The notes: generated from the letters alone by a model not told the origin. A DNA stretch of 64,000 nt from Kangiella sp. (GCF_014762745.1 NZ_JABURJ010000112.1:1-64000); one strand, 5' to 3'. Counted from the stretch's first letter, positions 18,981 through 28,764 are shown. Made by a program: numbers and translations.

Positions 18981-19292
18981 TTATTCATCTTCCTCTAAAT
19001 GCCAACCAACGATATCTCCGACATCGTTGTAAACATTAAAGATAACCTCGCAGTCGCAATAGCCACCATGTTCCTGCAGCCAGGGGACTATCGTTTCAGG
19101 TATTAGATTGCGGGATTTCAGGAAGCCAATAGTTTCCTTATGGGTATGGTCACAGGGAGGTACATCTTCCCTGTCTAGGAATGACAGCAAATCTTTAAGT
19201 TCATCGATTTCCATAGGGATGGATGACTTTAACGCCTCCTGTTCATTCCGCTTGAATTCAGCTTTTAATCTTTTCTTCTGATCTTTATCCAT
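18981..19292 (-). CDS. DUF2695-like small protein (cassette ORF)
   Basis: CDHTHKETIGFLKSRNL...EHGGYCDCEVIFNV. Confidence 0.7.
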   Translation of the reverse strand: MDKDQKKRLKAEFKRNEQEALKSSIPMEIDELKDLLSFLDREDVPPCDHTHKETIGFLKSRNLIPETIVPWLQEHGGYCDCEVIFNVYNDVGDIVGWHLEEDE

Positions 19293-19312
19293 GAGTATAA
19301 GTTACTTGTGAT

Positions 19313-19390
19313 GCATAACACCGGAGTTAAGCGGCCGAGCGTAGCGAGGTCCAGCCCCGTAGGGGCGATGCTGATTGGCCTTGTTATAGG
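19313..19390 (-). repeat. attC site (integron recombination site)
   Basis: Minus strand CCTATAACAAGGCCAATCAGC...GGCCGCTTAACTCCGGTGTTATGC; R''/L''/L'/R' layout between two cassette ORFs. Confidence 0.85.
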
Positions 19391-19400
19391 CTTCTCTGGT

Positions 19401-20198
19401 TTATTCATCTAATTTTTGTTTAAGCTCATCAATACGTACTTCGCAATACTTAACCTGGGATTTATACCATCTGGATCTCGGGTCAGCTTCAAGATCTTTT
19501 TGATACTTATCCTTTTCTTCTTTTAGAGTTTCGGATTCTACCAAGCAAAGCTCCCGCTCATAATCAGTGGCACTTGAGCCAAGCTTAAGAAAAACCTCGC
19601 CGTACTCTTCAATTATTCTCTCGTGCCTCTCTTTTTCCCAGTCTCTAACACTGTCATAAGGCGTAGCATGAGTGGTCTTTTTCTCGATTAGCAGGTTCGC
19701 GAAACTAGATTTCAGTTTCTTTCTATAGAGTTCTGAAGCTTGCTGATAATACCCTAAGTCTGCTGCGAGCTTCGCTGAAGGGATCTCCTTCAATAACCTT
19801 TCTGGTGTTGAATATTGTTGAAACCACTCGAGCCCAGGACCTGATAAAGCATCTACTACCTCTTGAATAGACTTTTGGGCTCCTTCAGGCGTTTTAGTCC
19901 ACCATGTATGTTGCCCATGCCCAAACCCCTCAGGCGACAGATGACCTAAGTAACCAACACCGCGAGGAAATGGTTCATCTTTGTGCTGGCAAGGTATCCA
20001 GTAAGGAGTAATTAGGACATCAAATAATGGGTTACCTCTATGCGAAAAATTCAAGCATACGACCCATGCTAGCCTTTCATCTTCATTCGGAAACTTCCAA
20101 TATGTGGGGGTACTAGTTTTCTTTCTAATAAATCCAATCTCAGCCATTTTCTTATCCAATTCTGGCATCAATTGTTTTTTGAATTCTTGGTAATTCAT
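19401..20198 (-). CDS. DUF4304-like hypothetical protein (cassette ORF)
   Basis: Intact ORF delimited by attC-like sites; N-terminal DUF4304-like pattern. Confidence 0.65.
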   Translation of the reverse strand: MNYQEFKKQLMPELDKKMAEIGFIRKKTSTPTYWKFPNEDERLAWVVCLNFSHRGNPLFDVLITPYWIPCQHKDEPFPRGVGYLGHLSPEGFGHGQHTWWTKTPEGAQKSIQEVVDALSGPGLEWFQQYSTPERLLKEIPSAKLAADLGYYQQASELYRKKLKSSFANLLIEKKTTHATPYDSVRDWEKERHERIIEEYGEVFLKLGSSATDYERELCLVESETLKEEKDKYQKDLEADPRSRWYKSQVKYCEVRIDELKQKLDE

Positions 20199-20213
20199 CC
20201 TAGTACCTTGGCC

Positions 20214-20315
20214 CTATAACGAATGAGCTTAGCGGCGACCTTGTAATGGAGGCGTAGCCGCAATGAAAAGGGCGTCCGGCGGCCATCGGCCGCGTACTAC
20301 AGCGACTTGTTAAAA
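20214..20315 (-). repeat. attC site (integron recombination site)
   Basis: Minus strand TTTTAACAAGTCGCTG...GTCGCCGCTAAGCTCATTCGTTATAG; directly after the stop codon of ORF 20317-20610. Confidence 0.75.
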
Positions 20316-20316
20316 G

Positions 20317-20610
20317 TTATCGCAGGCCACCCAAGGCCATGAGAGCTACGAACGATACCAACCTGCTAACGATAACCATCAGAATTATATCCGGCCAGAT
20401 ATTTGCTCTGCTGAATTTTTTGAGCAGAACAAAAAGCACGACAAGCGACAATAACCAGCCAATCGTAGGCACCAAAGCAACGGCAGCGGCCCCACCCGCC
20501 GCAATGACAGTCTCACTCAATGCTAAGTCGACAAGGGTAATCTTTGCGGCAAGCCACAAAACCACGCCGCCGACTAAGGCATCCAGCACTACAACTAACA
20601 ACTCACCCAT
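20317..20610 (-). CDS. small hydrophobic membrane protein (first cassette ORF)
   Basis: 97 aa, three TM segments; adjacent to intI/attI. Confidence 0.6.
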   Translation of the reverse strand: MGELLVVVLDALVGGVVLWLAAKITLVDLALSETVIAAGGAAAVALVPTIGWLLSLVVLFVLLKKFSRANIWPDIILMVIVSRLVSFVALMALGGLR

Positions 20611-20619
20611 GGGGTCTAT

Positions 20620-20700
20620 CCTTACCTTTTAACATTATATTACCGGACGTCGCCGATAACCTTTTGATTTTAAATAATTTATTTTCAATGTCCGTTTTTC
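20620..20700 (-). promoter_or_regulatory. candidate attI region
   Basis: GTTAAAAGG core (minus, ~20628-20634) between the first cassette ORF and intI. Confidence 0.45.
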
Positions 20701-20864
20701 CGGCTAATACCATATAAAACCGGACATTTCTGTTCTGGTATCTCTTTTTGAATTGGGTTTACAGATACCATGGTCAATGACCTACAGGCCTTATAGTAAT
20801 TGGCTCTTTAGTAATTGCAACGCTTTTTTTAGTATGCAGCTAAATCCGACAAACAGGACAAGGA

Positions 20865-21830
20865 ATGTCTGGCTCTCCTTTTTTACAATCTATTCGTACA
20901 TACCTGCGAACGAATCATTACAGTTATCAAACTGAGAAGTGTTATCTGTATTGGATTAAGGATTTTATTCGCTATCATCGAATGGAGCATCCTCAAAATC
21001 TATCGGATGCTGATGTCAGTAACTATTTATCTTTTTTAGTTGTTGAACGTAACGTCAGTAGAAGCACTCAAAAACAATCCTTGAATGCTCTGGCTTTTCT
21101 CTATCGAGAGATTATCGGCAATCCTCTGGGTGTCCTGCCAGGTATTACACGCTCTAAAAAGCCTCTTCGTTTGCCTACGGTATTTAGCCCTGATGAGGTT
21201 TCCCGGATATTTTCAGTTCTCACGGGGGAATATAAAGTTATTGCTTCTCTTTTATATGGTAGTGGCATGCGTATTTCTGAAGCTTTGTCGCTACGCGTCA
21301 AGGACATTGATTTCACAAGAAGCACTGTGACTGTTAGGCAAAGCAAAGGTGAAAAAGATAGAGTCACGATTTTATCCAAATTATCCGCTCAATTACTTTC
21401 TGACCATTTCTCTCACCTGAAAATTAACTATGATAGTCTTAAACTAGATTCTGATTGGCCTGGCGTGCATTTGCCTAATGCTCTAGGTAAGAAATATCCA
21501 AATGCCCATAGATCCTGGGGATGGCAGTTTGTCTTCCCTTCCTCTACCAACCCTCCCGATTTGATTACGGGTGTTCGTCGTGGCTATCATCGCCATCCTA
21601 GAACCATTGGTAGAGTGCTTAACCATGCGTTCAAACAAGCCAACATAACAAAGCATGCTTCGAGCCATGCTTTCCGTCATTCTTTTGCGACTCATTTGTT
21701 AGAAGCTGGTTACGATATTCGCACTGTGCAGGAGTTGCTTGGGCATAAGAGCGTCGAGACGACTCAGATTTACACGCACGTTATGAATAAGGGGGCTAAT
21801 GCAGTTAAAAGCCCATTGGATCATTTATAA
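20865..21830 (+). CDS. intI: integron integrase (IntI-type tyrosine recombinase)
   Basis: GSGMRISEAL, HAFRHSFATHLLEAGYDIRTVQELLGHKSVETTQIYTHV; IntI-specific insert KYPNAHRSWGWQFVFPSS; C-terminus VKSPLDHL. Confidence 0.93.
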   Translation: MSGSPFLQSIRTYLRTNHYSYQTEKCYLYWIKDFIRYHRMEHPQNLSDADVSNYLSFLVVERNVSRSTQKQSLNALAFLYREIIGNPLGVLPGITRSKKPLRLPTVFSPDEVSRIFSVLTGEYKVIASLLYGSGMRISEALSLRVKDIDFTRSTVTVRQSKGEKDRVTILSKLSAQLLSDHFSHLKINYDSLKLDSDWPGVHLPNALGKKYPNAHRSWGWQFVFPSSTNPPDLITGVRRGYHRHPRTIGRVLNHAFKQANITKHASSHAFRHSFATHLLEAGYDIRTVQELLGHKSVETTQIYTHVMNKGANAVKSPLDHL

Positions 21831-21846
21831 TTTAATAAGGATATTT

Positions 21847-23376
21847 ATGTCTCTCGCTATTGTTTATTCCCGCGCTGGGGTTGGGATTGAGGCGCCGTTG
21901 GTGACGGTTGAGGTACATTTGTCGCACGGTTTGCCGAGTTTGAATATTGTCGGTTTGCCGGAGGCTGCGGTTAAGGAGAGTAAGGATCGGGTGCGTAGTG
22001 CGATTATTAATTCGAACTTTGAATTTCCGGCGCGACGTATCACGATCAATCTAGCCCCTGCGGACTTACCCAAGGAAGGCGGTCGTTTTGATTTGCCGAT
22101 TGCCTTGGGCATTTTGGCGGCTTCTGGGCAGTTGCCGTCTGATTATTTATCCAATTATGAATTCATTGGCGAGCTGGCTTTGACTGGTGAGCTCCGTCCG
22201 GTTAAGGGTGTCTTGCCGGTGGCGCTGGCTTGCACTGAAGATCAACGTACCTTGGTTGTGCCGGAAGCTAATTCTTCGGAGGCGGGTTTGGTGCCATCGG
22301 TGCAGGCGGTTCACGCCAAGCATTTATTGGATGTCTGCCAGTCGTTGATGCGTAACACACCTTTACCCGAATGCATCAATGACGCAGTGGTTAATGATTA
22401 CGACTTTGATATGGATATGTCGGATGTGATTGCCCAGGAGTCGGCCAAACGTGCCTTGACGATTGCGGCAGCGGGTAAACATCACCTGTTATTTATCGGT
22501 CCTCCCGGTACGGGTAAAAGTATGCTTGCTTCACGCATGCAAACCATTCTGTCGCCCATGACCGAGCAGGAAGCGAAAGAGTCGGCTTCGATTTATTCGG
22601 TCAGTCATTTTGGTTTTGATGCGAGTCAGTTTTTTGTGCGAAAGTATCGTGCGCCCCATCATTCCTGTTCCGCACCTGCTTTGATTGGTGGCGGCAGTCA
22701 TCCCAAGCCCGGGGAAATTTCCTTGTCGCACAATGGTGTTTTATTTCTTGATGAGCTGACCGAGTTTTCGCGTCAGGTGTTGGACAATCTGCGCGAGCCA
22801 CTGGAGAGCGGCAAGGTTACGATTTCACGTGCGGCTCATCAGGCGGAGTACCCAGCCAACTTCATGTTTCTTGCCGCGACCAATCCGTGCCCTTGTGGTC
22901 ATTATGGTAATCCGAAAGGCGCCTGTCGCTGTTCGCCGGATGTCATTCGTCGCTACTTGGGCAAGATTTCTGGGCCGCTTTTGGATCGCATTGATATGCA
23001 GGTTGAAGTGCCCTTGTTAAGTCAGCAGGAATTGACCAATGGCAAACCTAAAGAAGCTAAGCCGCAGGAAACTAGCGCATATTTACGTGAGCGCGTGATG
23101 AAATGTCAGGAGGCTCAATATAAAAGACAGGGTAAGCTGAATGGTCAGTTGCAGGCTGGGGAAATTGATGACCATTGCCGCCTATCGGATTCAGCGAAGA
23201 TGCTTTTAAATAAAGCTCTGGAGCAATTGAATCTTTCGGCACGTTCCTATCATCGGATTATTAAGGTTTCGCGAACCATAGCGGATTTGTCGGGTGAAGA
23301 GTTGATTCAGCCGCATCATATTAGCGAGACATTGAATTATCGGAAGATGGAGCGGTATCTGGCGCAGTTGCCGTAA
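21847..23376 (+). CDS. comM: YifB/ComM family Mg-chelatase-like ATPase
   Basis: MSLAIVYSRAGVGIEAPLVTVEVHLSHGLPSLNIVGLPEAAVKESKDRVRSA; GPPGTGKS Walker A. Confidence 0.95.
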   Translation: MSLAIVYSRAGVGIEAPLVTVEVHLSHGLPSLNIVGLPEAAVKESKDRVRSAIINSNFEFPARRITINLAPADLPKEGGRFDLPIALGILAASGQLPSDYLSNYEFIGELALTGELRPVKGVLPVALACTEDQRTLVVPEANSSEAGLVPSVQAVHAKHLLDVCQSLMRNTPLPECINDAVVNDYDFDMDMSDVIAQESAKRALTIAAAGKHHLLFIGPPGTGKSMLASRMQTILSPMTEQEAKESASIYSVSHFGFDASQFFVRKYRAPHHSCSAPALIGGGSHPKPGEISLSHNGVLFLDELTEFSRQVLDNLREPLESGKVTISRAAHQAEYPANFMFLAATNPCPCGHYGNPKGACRCSPDVIRRYLGKISGPLLDRIDMQVEVPLLSQQELTNGKPKEAKPQETSAYLRERVMKCQEAQYKRQGKLNGQLQAGEIDDHCRLSDSAKMLLNKALEQLNLSARSYHRIIKVSRTIADLSGEELIQPHHISETLNYRKMERYLAQLP

Positions 23377-23548
23377 CCCATTTGTTACCAATTAATAATT
23401 TGATGGGTTACGCATAAATGCTAACCCATCCTATAAGAGCGGATTGCCTTAATGTGATCTTTTTCACTTTATCCCTATCTGTTAAGAATAATACCTTGCC
23501 CTGATACGTCACCTTAATGACATGCATATAAAACAAGAGGTGATGATT

Positions 23549-24337
23549 ATGTCTAAATTTACACAATCTACATTATTGCTTGCGACTTTAACTTTTGCTT
23601 CGAGTCTTGCGATGGCGCAAAACCTTGATGCCGAAGCTGATGCAGAAGCAAAAGCGGGGCTTGAGGTTGCGGCTGAAGCAACGCAAAGCGCGACCGAGGA
23701 AGCTGACGCAGCTGCTGAAGCAGGTCTTGAAACTGCTTCAGATGCTATTGCTGATGCTCAAACCAAAGTATCTGAAACTGAAGAAGAAGTTGAGTCTACG
23801 GTAGACGGTTCAGCTCAGGCTGGTCTTGAAGTTGCTGCTGATGCGACGCAAAAAGTCGGCGAGCGTGCTGACTCTGCTGCCACTATTGGTATCGAAACTG
23901 CCGGTAATGCAACCGCTAATGCGCAAACTCAAACCGAGCAAGCCAGCGACGATGAAGAAGAAATCGAGTCTGAAGTGGGTAACTCTGCTCAGAATGGCTT
24001 ATCTGTAGCTGCTGAGGCCACGCAAAAAGTAGCGGAAAACGCTAACCCTAATGCTTCTATCGGTATTGATGCTGCTGCTAACTCAACTACTCAAGCTGAA
24101 ATTGCAACTTCTGACTCTTCGACTGAGGCAAGTGCCGAATCAAGCAGCGACGTTAATGCCGAGGTTGAAGGCAGTGTTTCTGAGTCAGTCAGTGCTACCG
24201 TTAACTCAGCATTAAACCAGTCGGTTAATGCTCAGGTTAGCACTTCGATTAAAGAGCAGGTGACTGAAACTGTAGAAGATGCTATTGATGGCAACATTCG
24301 CGATTCTATTAAAGATAGAATTCCAGGTCGTCGTTAA
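23549..24337 (+). CDS. secreted Ala/Glu-rich repeat protein, unknown function
   Basis: Signal peptide ending SLAMAQ; three degenerate ~55-aa repeats (AGLEVAAEATQ...EEEVES). Confidence 0.75.
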   Translation: MSKFTQSTLLLATLTFASSLAMAQNLDAEADAEAKAGLEVAAEATQSATEEADAAAEAGLETASDAIADAQTKVSETEEEVESTVDGSAQAGLEVAADATQKVGERADSAATIGIETAGNATANAQTQTEQASDDEEEIESEVGNSAQNGLSVAAEATQKVAENANPNASIGIDAAANSTTQAEIATSDSSTEASAESSSDVNAEVEGSVSESVSATVNSALNQSVNAQVSTSIKEQVTETVEDAIDGNIRDSIKDRIPGRR

Positions 24338-24347
24338 TAGTGATTAT

Positions 24348-24372
24348 GGCCAGCTTCGGCTGGCCTTTTTTT
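24348..24372 (+). terminator. rho-independent terminator
   Basis: GGCCAGCTTCGGCTGGCC followed by T run. Confidence 0.85.
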
Positions 24373-24421
24373 CGATTAGAATATAGTTAATGTTTAGCTT
24401 ATTCCTGTGATAGGAGATGGT

Positions 24422-25327
24422 ATGAAATACTTCTTAATTCCTGTTTGTGCTTTGGCAGTAAGTCAGGCTCTGTCTGCAGCTCAAAACTCAGATGGCGAAT
24501 TTACTGTCGCTGTTGAAGCCGGTCTGGAAAGCGACTCGCAACTTACCGTTGAAGAAATCGACCAATATGAGGCTACTAGCGACATTGCAAGGCATTTACA
24601 GCTTGAAGCTGAGGGTGACTGGCAGGCTGGTTCCAACTTCAACATTAAAGCCGGTTACAATTATATGAGTAAGTCCTATCAAGATAATCCAGACTTTGAC
24701 CTGGATATTGGACGATTGTACGGTGATGTTTCTTATGACTTCACAGAAGTTACTTTAGGAACAAATCATCACTCTATCGATGCCAAACTGGCTGGTGATA
24801 GCTTTCTTGATATGAGTCGCACTGGTTTCTACGCTGGCCGCTTATTTGCTAACAGCTTCTATGTTCGCGCTGAGCTGCTTGATATTGAAAAAACGTTTAA
24901 TACTTTAAGTGATCGTGATGCCAATGCCGATGTGATTGCGCTTGACGCCTACTATTTTTTCAACCAAGGCTTGAGCTTTATAGCTTTCGGGCTGGAGAAC
25001 GAGGAAGAAACAGCACAAGTTAATTACTACAGTTATGATGCTGATAATTATCGTGCGACCTATTCCAACGAGTTTAATTGGCTCAGCAAACGCAATCAGT
25101 TAAAACTTAACTGGCGTTACTATCAGCGTGACTATCAGGGCATCTATCCTGATATTGAAGAAAGTCGTGAAGATACCAGAAATAGCTTTAGCCTGACCTG
25201 GGATCTGTTCTTTAATGACTCATTATCCTTGATAACCCATCTGGAACAAACTTATTCAGAATCTAACTTACCCTCTGCAGATTATGATGCTACGCAAATT
25301 AGCTTAATCCTGAGAGCTGAGTTCTAA
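24422..25327 (+). CDS. outer-membrane beta-barrel protein, putative
   Basis: Signal peptide, alternating amphipathic strands, C-terminal RAEF. Confidence 0.65.
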   Translation: MKYFLIPVCALAVSQALSAAQNSDGEFTVAVEAGLESDSQLTVEEIDQYEATSDIARHLQLEAEGDWQAGSNFNIKAGYNYMSKSYQDNPDFDLDIGRLYGDVSYDFTEVTLGTNHHSIDAKLAGDSFLDMSRTGFYAGRLFANSFYVRAELLDIEKTFNTLSDRDANADVIALDAYYFFNQGLSFIAFGLENEEETAQVNYYSYDADNYRATYSNEFNWLSKRNQLKLNWRYYQRDYQGIYPDIEESREDTRNSFSLTWDLFFNDSLSLITHLEQTYSESNLPSADYDATQISLILRAEF

Positions 25328-25389
25328 GTTAGCTATTCGTTTACCAGAGTCCATTGCTCAGCAGGGATGCCGAGCAAACTTTGTTCCCT

Positions 25390-26754
25390 TTATGGATGCA
25401 ATAATCCATTGCCAAAAACCTTATCTTTCCCGGCTCTTCCTAAATCTATTACTTGCTTGTTTAGCTCAGTAACTACATTTTCTTTTTCTGATAATCCGTT
25501 GGCATAACAGGCAACAAAAGAGCTGATCACGGGCGCAGCAATTGATGTGCCACTTTCTCGGCCCAACTGATTGCTCGCTCGCGCAGTTAATACCGATACA
25601 CCAAGTGCTGCAAAGTCAACATAATCGCCCTGGTTTGCCCAGCGATAAATTTGCTGCTTTTTATCAACAGCGGTTGCGCCAATAACTTCCGGATACGCTG
25701 CTGGATACAGCGGTTGTGATGCTGGACCTTCATTGCCAACGGCAGCAACAATCATGGTTCCTTTATCACCGGTTCTTTCAATTGCCTGTTGCAATATTGG
25801 GTTCTCCGGCCCAGTTAAACTCATATTGATTACAGAAACATTGTTTAACACCAGCCAATCCAGCGCCTGCACCAGATTAATCAGGGCTGCGCCCTGTGAG
25901 TATTCATTTCTTGGATAAAAAACCGATGCCGCATACAGCGTCGCATTAGGCAGTAACGGAACCAGTTCATCATGCTGACCAATCAGCAATCCTGCTACCG
26001 CAGTGCCGTGCGCCGTTGGTACGCTAATATCCTCACTCATAAAATTTTTTGCTTGAATGGAAGCTTTACTAAATGCCTGGTGGCTCTCTTCTACTCCAGT
26101 ATCAATCAAGCCTACTTTGACACTCTTGCCACAGACCGCTTTTTGTATCTTTAATCCTTCTTCTTGTACAACCAATTGTTCGCCAGCAGGATCACTGTTG
26201 GCCTCATAGATATGATTTCTTCCCAATTGTTTTATCCATTCGGCAGGTAAGTGTTTTTTCAGTACAGAAAGTGAATCAAACTCATTCGGCACACGGAACT
26301 GTACTAGAGCCATATCCAGGCTTTGCAGTTCGGTTTTTTTTATGATGACAGCATTTACTTTATTCAGTTGATCGATATCCTGATTATCCAACATCAATAA
26401 CCATTGATTGGCCACCGCGCGCCAGCCGTCCTCTACTTCTTTTTCAATCAGCACTGTCTGACCAGCTTTGTCCATTATTGGTAGCTCTTTGGGCAAATTT
26501 TGCAGAGGGTCAAGTGTTTTCAAAGCAGCGACATCCAGTTCTTTTAATCGCTGCTGAACATCTTCCAGAGCTTGCTCCGGCATTTGCATCTCAATCGGAG
26601 GTTGCTTGATATCAATAGAATCTATTGGAATATTACGCATATCAGGAATTCTATCCTCAATATTGCGGATAGCTTTATTAATTCTCTGATCGGCAGCCTG
26701 TGCTGCTATACAGCCAAGCAGGACCAATAGGACAGCTAACTTCATATAATTCAT
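25390..26754 (-). CDS. S8 family serine peptidase (subtilase)
   Basis: Catalytic motifs GLIDTGVEESH, AHGTAVAGLL, SGTSIAAPV; signal peptide. Confidence 0.9.
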   Translation of the reverse strand: MNYMKLAVLLVLLGCIAAQAADQRINKAIRNIEDRIPDMRNIPIDSIDIKQPPIEMQMPEQALEDVQQRLKELDVAALKTLDPLQNLPKELPIMDKAGQTVLIEKEVEDGWRAVANQWLLMLDNQDIDQLNKVNAVIIKKTELQSLDMALVQFRVPNEFDSLSVLKKHLPAEWIKQLGRNHIYEANSDPAGEQLVVQEEGLKIQKAVCGKSVKVGLIDTGVEESHQAFSKASIQAKNFMSEDISVPTAHGTAVAGLLIGQHDELVPLLPNATLYAASVFYPRNEYSQGAALINLVQALDWLVLNNVSVINMSLTGPENPILQQAIERTGDKGTMIVAAVGNEGPASQPLYPAAYPEVIGATAVDKKQQIYRWANQGDYVDFAALGVSVLTARASNQLGRESGTSIAAPVISSFVACYANGLSEKENVVTELNKQVIDLGRAGKDKVFGNGLLHP

Positions 26755-26973
26755 GCAAGGGTCACCAATAGTTTCTTCATTGTATACAATCTCTATAGAA
26801 TTGACGTTTGAAGAGTGCAAAAAATTCCCACTTTGATGGAATAATTCATGCTTTTAATCCGTCTTCATAGTAAATGAGCCACTTATTAGTTTTTAATAGG
26901 TAAAAACCCTCATTGATTCTGGTGCTATTTTTTTGTTCACTGAAATCAAAGAGTTATTATTCGGAGCATACTC

Positions 26974-27465
26974 ATGAGGCAAAAGCTGGAACCTATTATC
27001 CCAATGATTAGGCGTTTTGCCTATTCCTTGACAGGTAATCAACATGACGCTGATGATTTATTGCAGTCAACCTTAGAGCGCCTTTTAACCAAAGACTTGC
27101 CGCGTGATGTTGATCTGACTAAATGGGCTTTTCGGGTATGTCGTAACCTTTGGATTGATGAATACCGCTCACAAAAAGTTCGTCAGGAAGCAACCCAGAA
27201 ACCTGAGCTGCAACAGCTGGATATTGTTGATGGAGACAAGGTTATGACCAATCAGCTAACTGTACAACAGGTCCAAAGAGCACTTCAACAACTGCCGGAG
27301 GATCAGAAATCCATATTGACGCTGATTGCTGTTGAAGATTTAAGTTACCAAGAAGTTGCCGATCTGCTCAACATTCCAGTTGGAACAGTTATGAGCCGAT
27401 TGTCACGAGCACGCAAGGCGATGGCCAAATGGTTCAACGATCACGATATGAGGATAATCGCATGA
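26974..27465 (+). CDS. ECF RNA polymerase sigma factor
   Basis: sigma2 and sigma4 regions, DADDLLQSTLERLL, LSYQEVADLLNIPVGTVMSRLSRARK. Confidence 0.93.
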   Translation: MRQKLEPIIPMIRRFAYSLTGNQHDADDLLQSTLERLLTKDLPRDVDLTKWAFRVCRNLWIDEYRSQKVRQEATQKPELQQLDIVDGDKVMTNQLTVQQVQRALQQLPEDQKSILTLIAVEDLSYQEVADLLNIPVGTVMSRLSRARKAMAKWFNDHDMRIIA

Positions 27466-28193
27466 TACATTTTTCTGATGAACAGCTTTCTGCTTTCCTT
27501 GATTCAGAATTGCCTGAATCTGAGATGGAGGCTATTCGTGATCAATTAGCTGTTGATGATATTCTGACGAACCGGATAGCACAGCTAGCAAGTGTCGATG
27601 CGATTGTGTCATCCACATATCATGCCATTGATGAAAAACCTCTACCTGATTCAGTGCTTCAGCTTCTGGATTCGATTGATAGCCAGCAGCCGACGCCTGC
27701 TGCAAGTGTCACTCCTTTGTCAGCCTGGCAGCGTATTATGTCCGGCCTGAATAATCATGCGCCTTTAGCCACCGCTGCTGCTTTGATTATTGGCCTGACT
27801 ATTGGATTGATGTCGCGCATCAATGATGTTCAGGATTCAGACTACTGGTCAACTATTGCAGCCAGCCTTGATAACAATATCAGTGGTAAGCCAATTACGC
27901 TTGCCGAAGGTTATACCTTATTACCTCGTGTTTCCTTTTCAAATGCCAACGAACAGTTTTGTCGCCAGTTCGTGTTAAACACGCCCAATAACAGCCAACA
28001 CAGTATTGCCTGCCGCAATTCTGACGGGTGGCAACTGGCCGCAACCATATACGACAAACCCATTGAAGCCGGCAGTTATCAAACAGCCAGTAGTGACTCT
28101 GCTATCAACAAGCTGGTTGATACTATGGCAGTCGGTACATTCCTTAACACTGAGCAGGAACAAAAAGCCATTCGCTCAGGTTGGGCTCAATAA
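27462..28193 (+). CDS. anti-sigma factor, membrane-anchored
   Basis: ATGA overlap with sigma gene; N-terminal FSDEQLSAFLDSELPE zinc-less anti-sigma pattern; one TM segment. Confidence 0.8.
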   Translation: MIHFSDEQLSAFLDSELPESEMEAIRDQLAVDDILTNRIAQLASVDAIVSSTYHAIDEKPLPDSVLQLLDSIDSQQPTPAASVTPLSAWQRIMSGLNNHAPLATAAALIIGLTIGLMSRINDVQDSDYWSTIAASLDNNISGKPITLAEGYTLLPRVSFSNANEQFCRQFVLNTPNNSQHSIACRNSDGWQLAATIYDKPIEAGSYQTASSDSAINKLVDTMAVGTFLNTEQEQKAIRSGWAQ

Positions 28194-28220
28194 TTCATTT
28201 ACTTTTTTCGGAGGTTATGT

Positions 28221-28733
28221 ATGAAACACTTAATTTCGCTACTAACCATCACACTATTTCTGACGGCCTGTACTTCAAGGCCTGTCTATAGTCCTTCCAC
28301 TGGCAATGGCTTTGGTTACAGTCACACACAGCTGGATGGCAACAGTTATCGCGTGCACTTTAAAATGCGTGGTGATGACAGTCAGCAGGCGATGGACTAT
28401 GCCATGCGTCGCGCCGCACAACTGACTCTGGAAAAAGGTTATGACTGGTTTGTAATCAATGACCAGCAAACCTTAACCCATACCCGTGAAAAGGCAGATC
28501 CCAGTATCACTCACAGCCAGACTATGGTAGTAACTCGAGATTGCGGCCTGATTGGCTGTAAAACTCGCAGCTACCCGGTTCATCAAACCAGTTTTGGCAC
28601 TCAGTTAGATTCTAATCAAAGCATGGTCGAAAGTATTCTTGCCATTCGCATGGGTAAGGGCGTCCGTCCCAATTCAGACAATAGCTATGATGCACTTGAA
28701 GTGCATGAGTCTATACTTAATCAGGACTCCTAA
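28221..28733 (+). CDS. lipoprotein, CC0125/CC1285-like
   Basis: LTACTS lipobox; conserved MRRAAQLTLEKGYDWFVI. Confidence 0.7.
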   Translation: MKHLISLLTITLFLTACTSRPVYSPSTGNGFGYSHTQLDGNSYRVHFKMRGDDSQQAMDYAMRRAAQLTLEKGYDWFVINDQQTLTHTREKADPSITHSQTMVVTRDCGLIGCKTRSYPVHQTSFGTQLDSNQSMVESILAIRMGKGVRPNSDNSYDALEVHESILNQDS

Positions 28734-28764
28734 TTAGATTCACTTGCGGCACCCCTCGTAAAGC

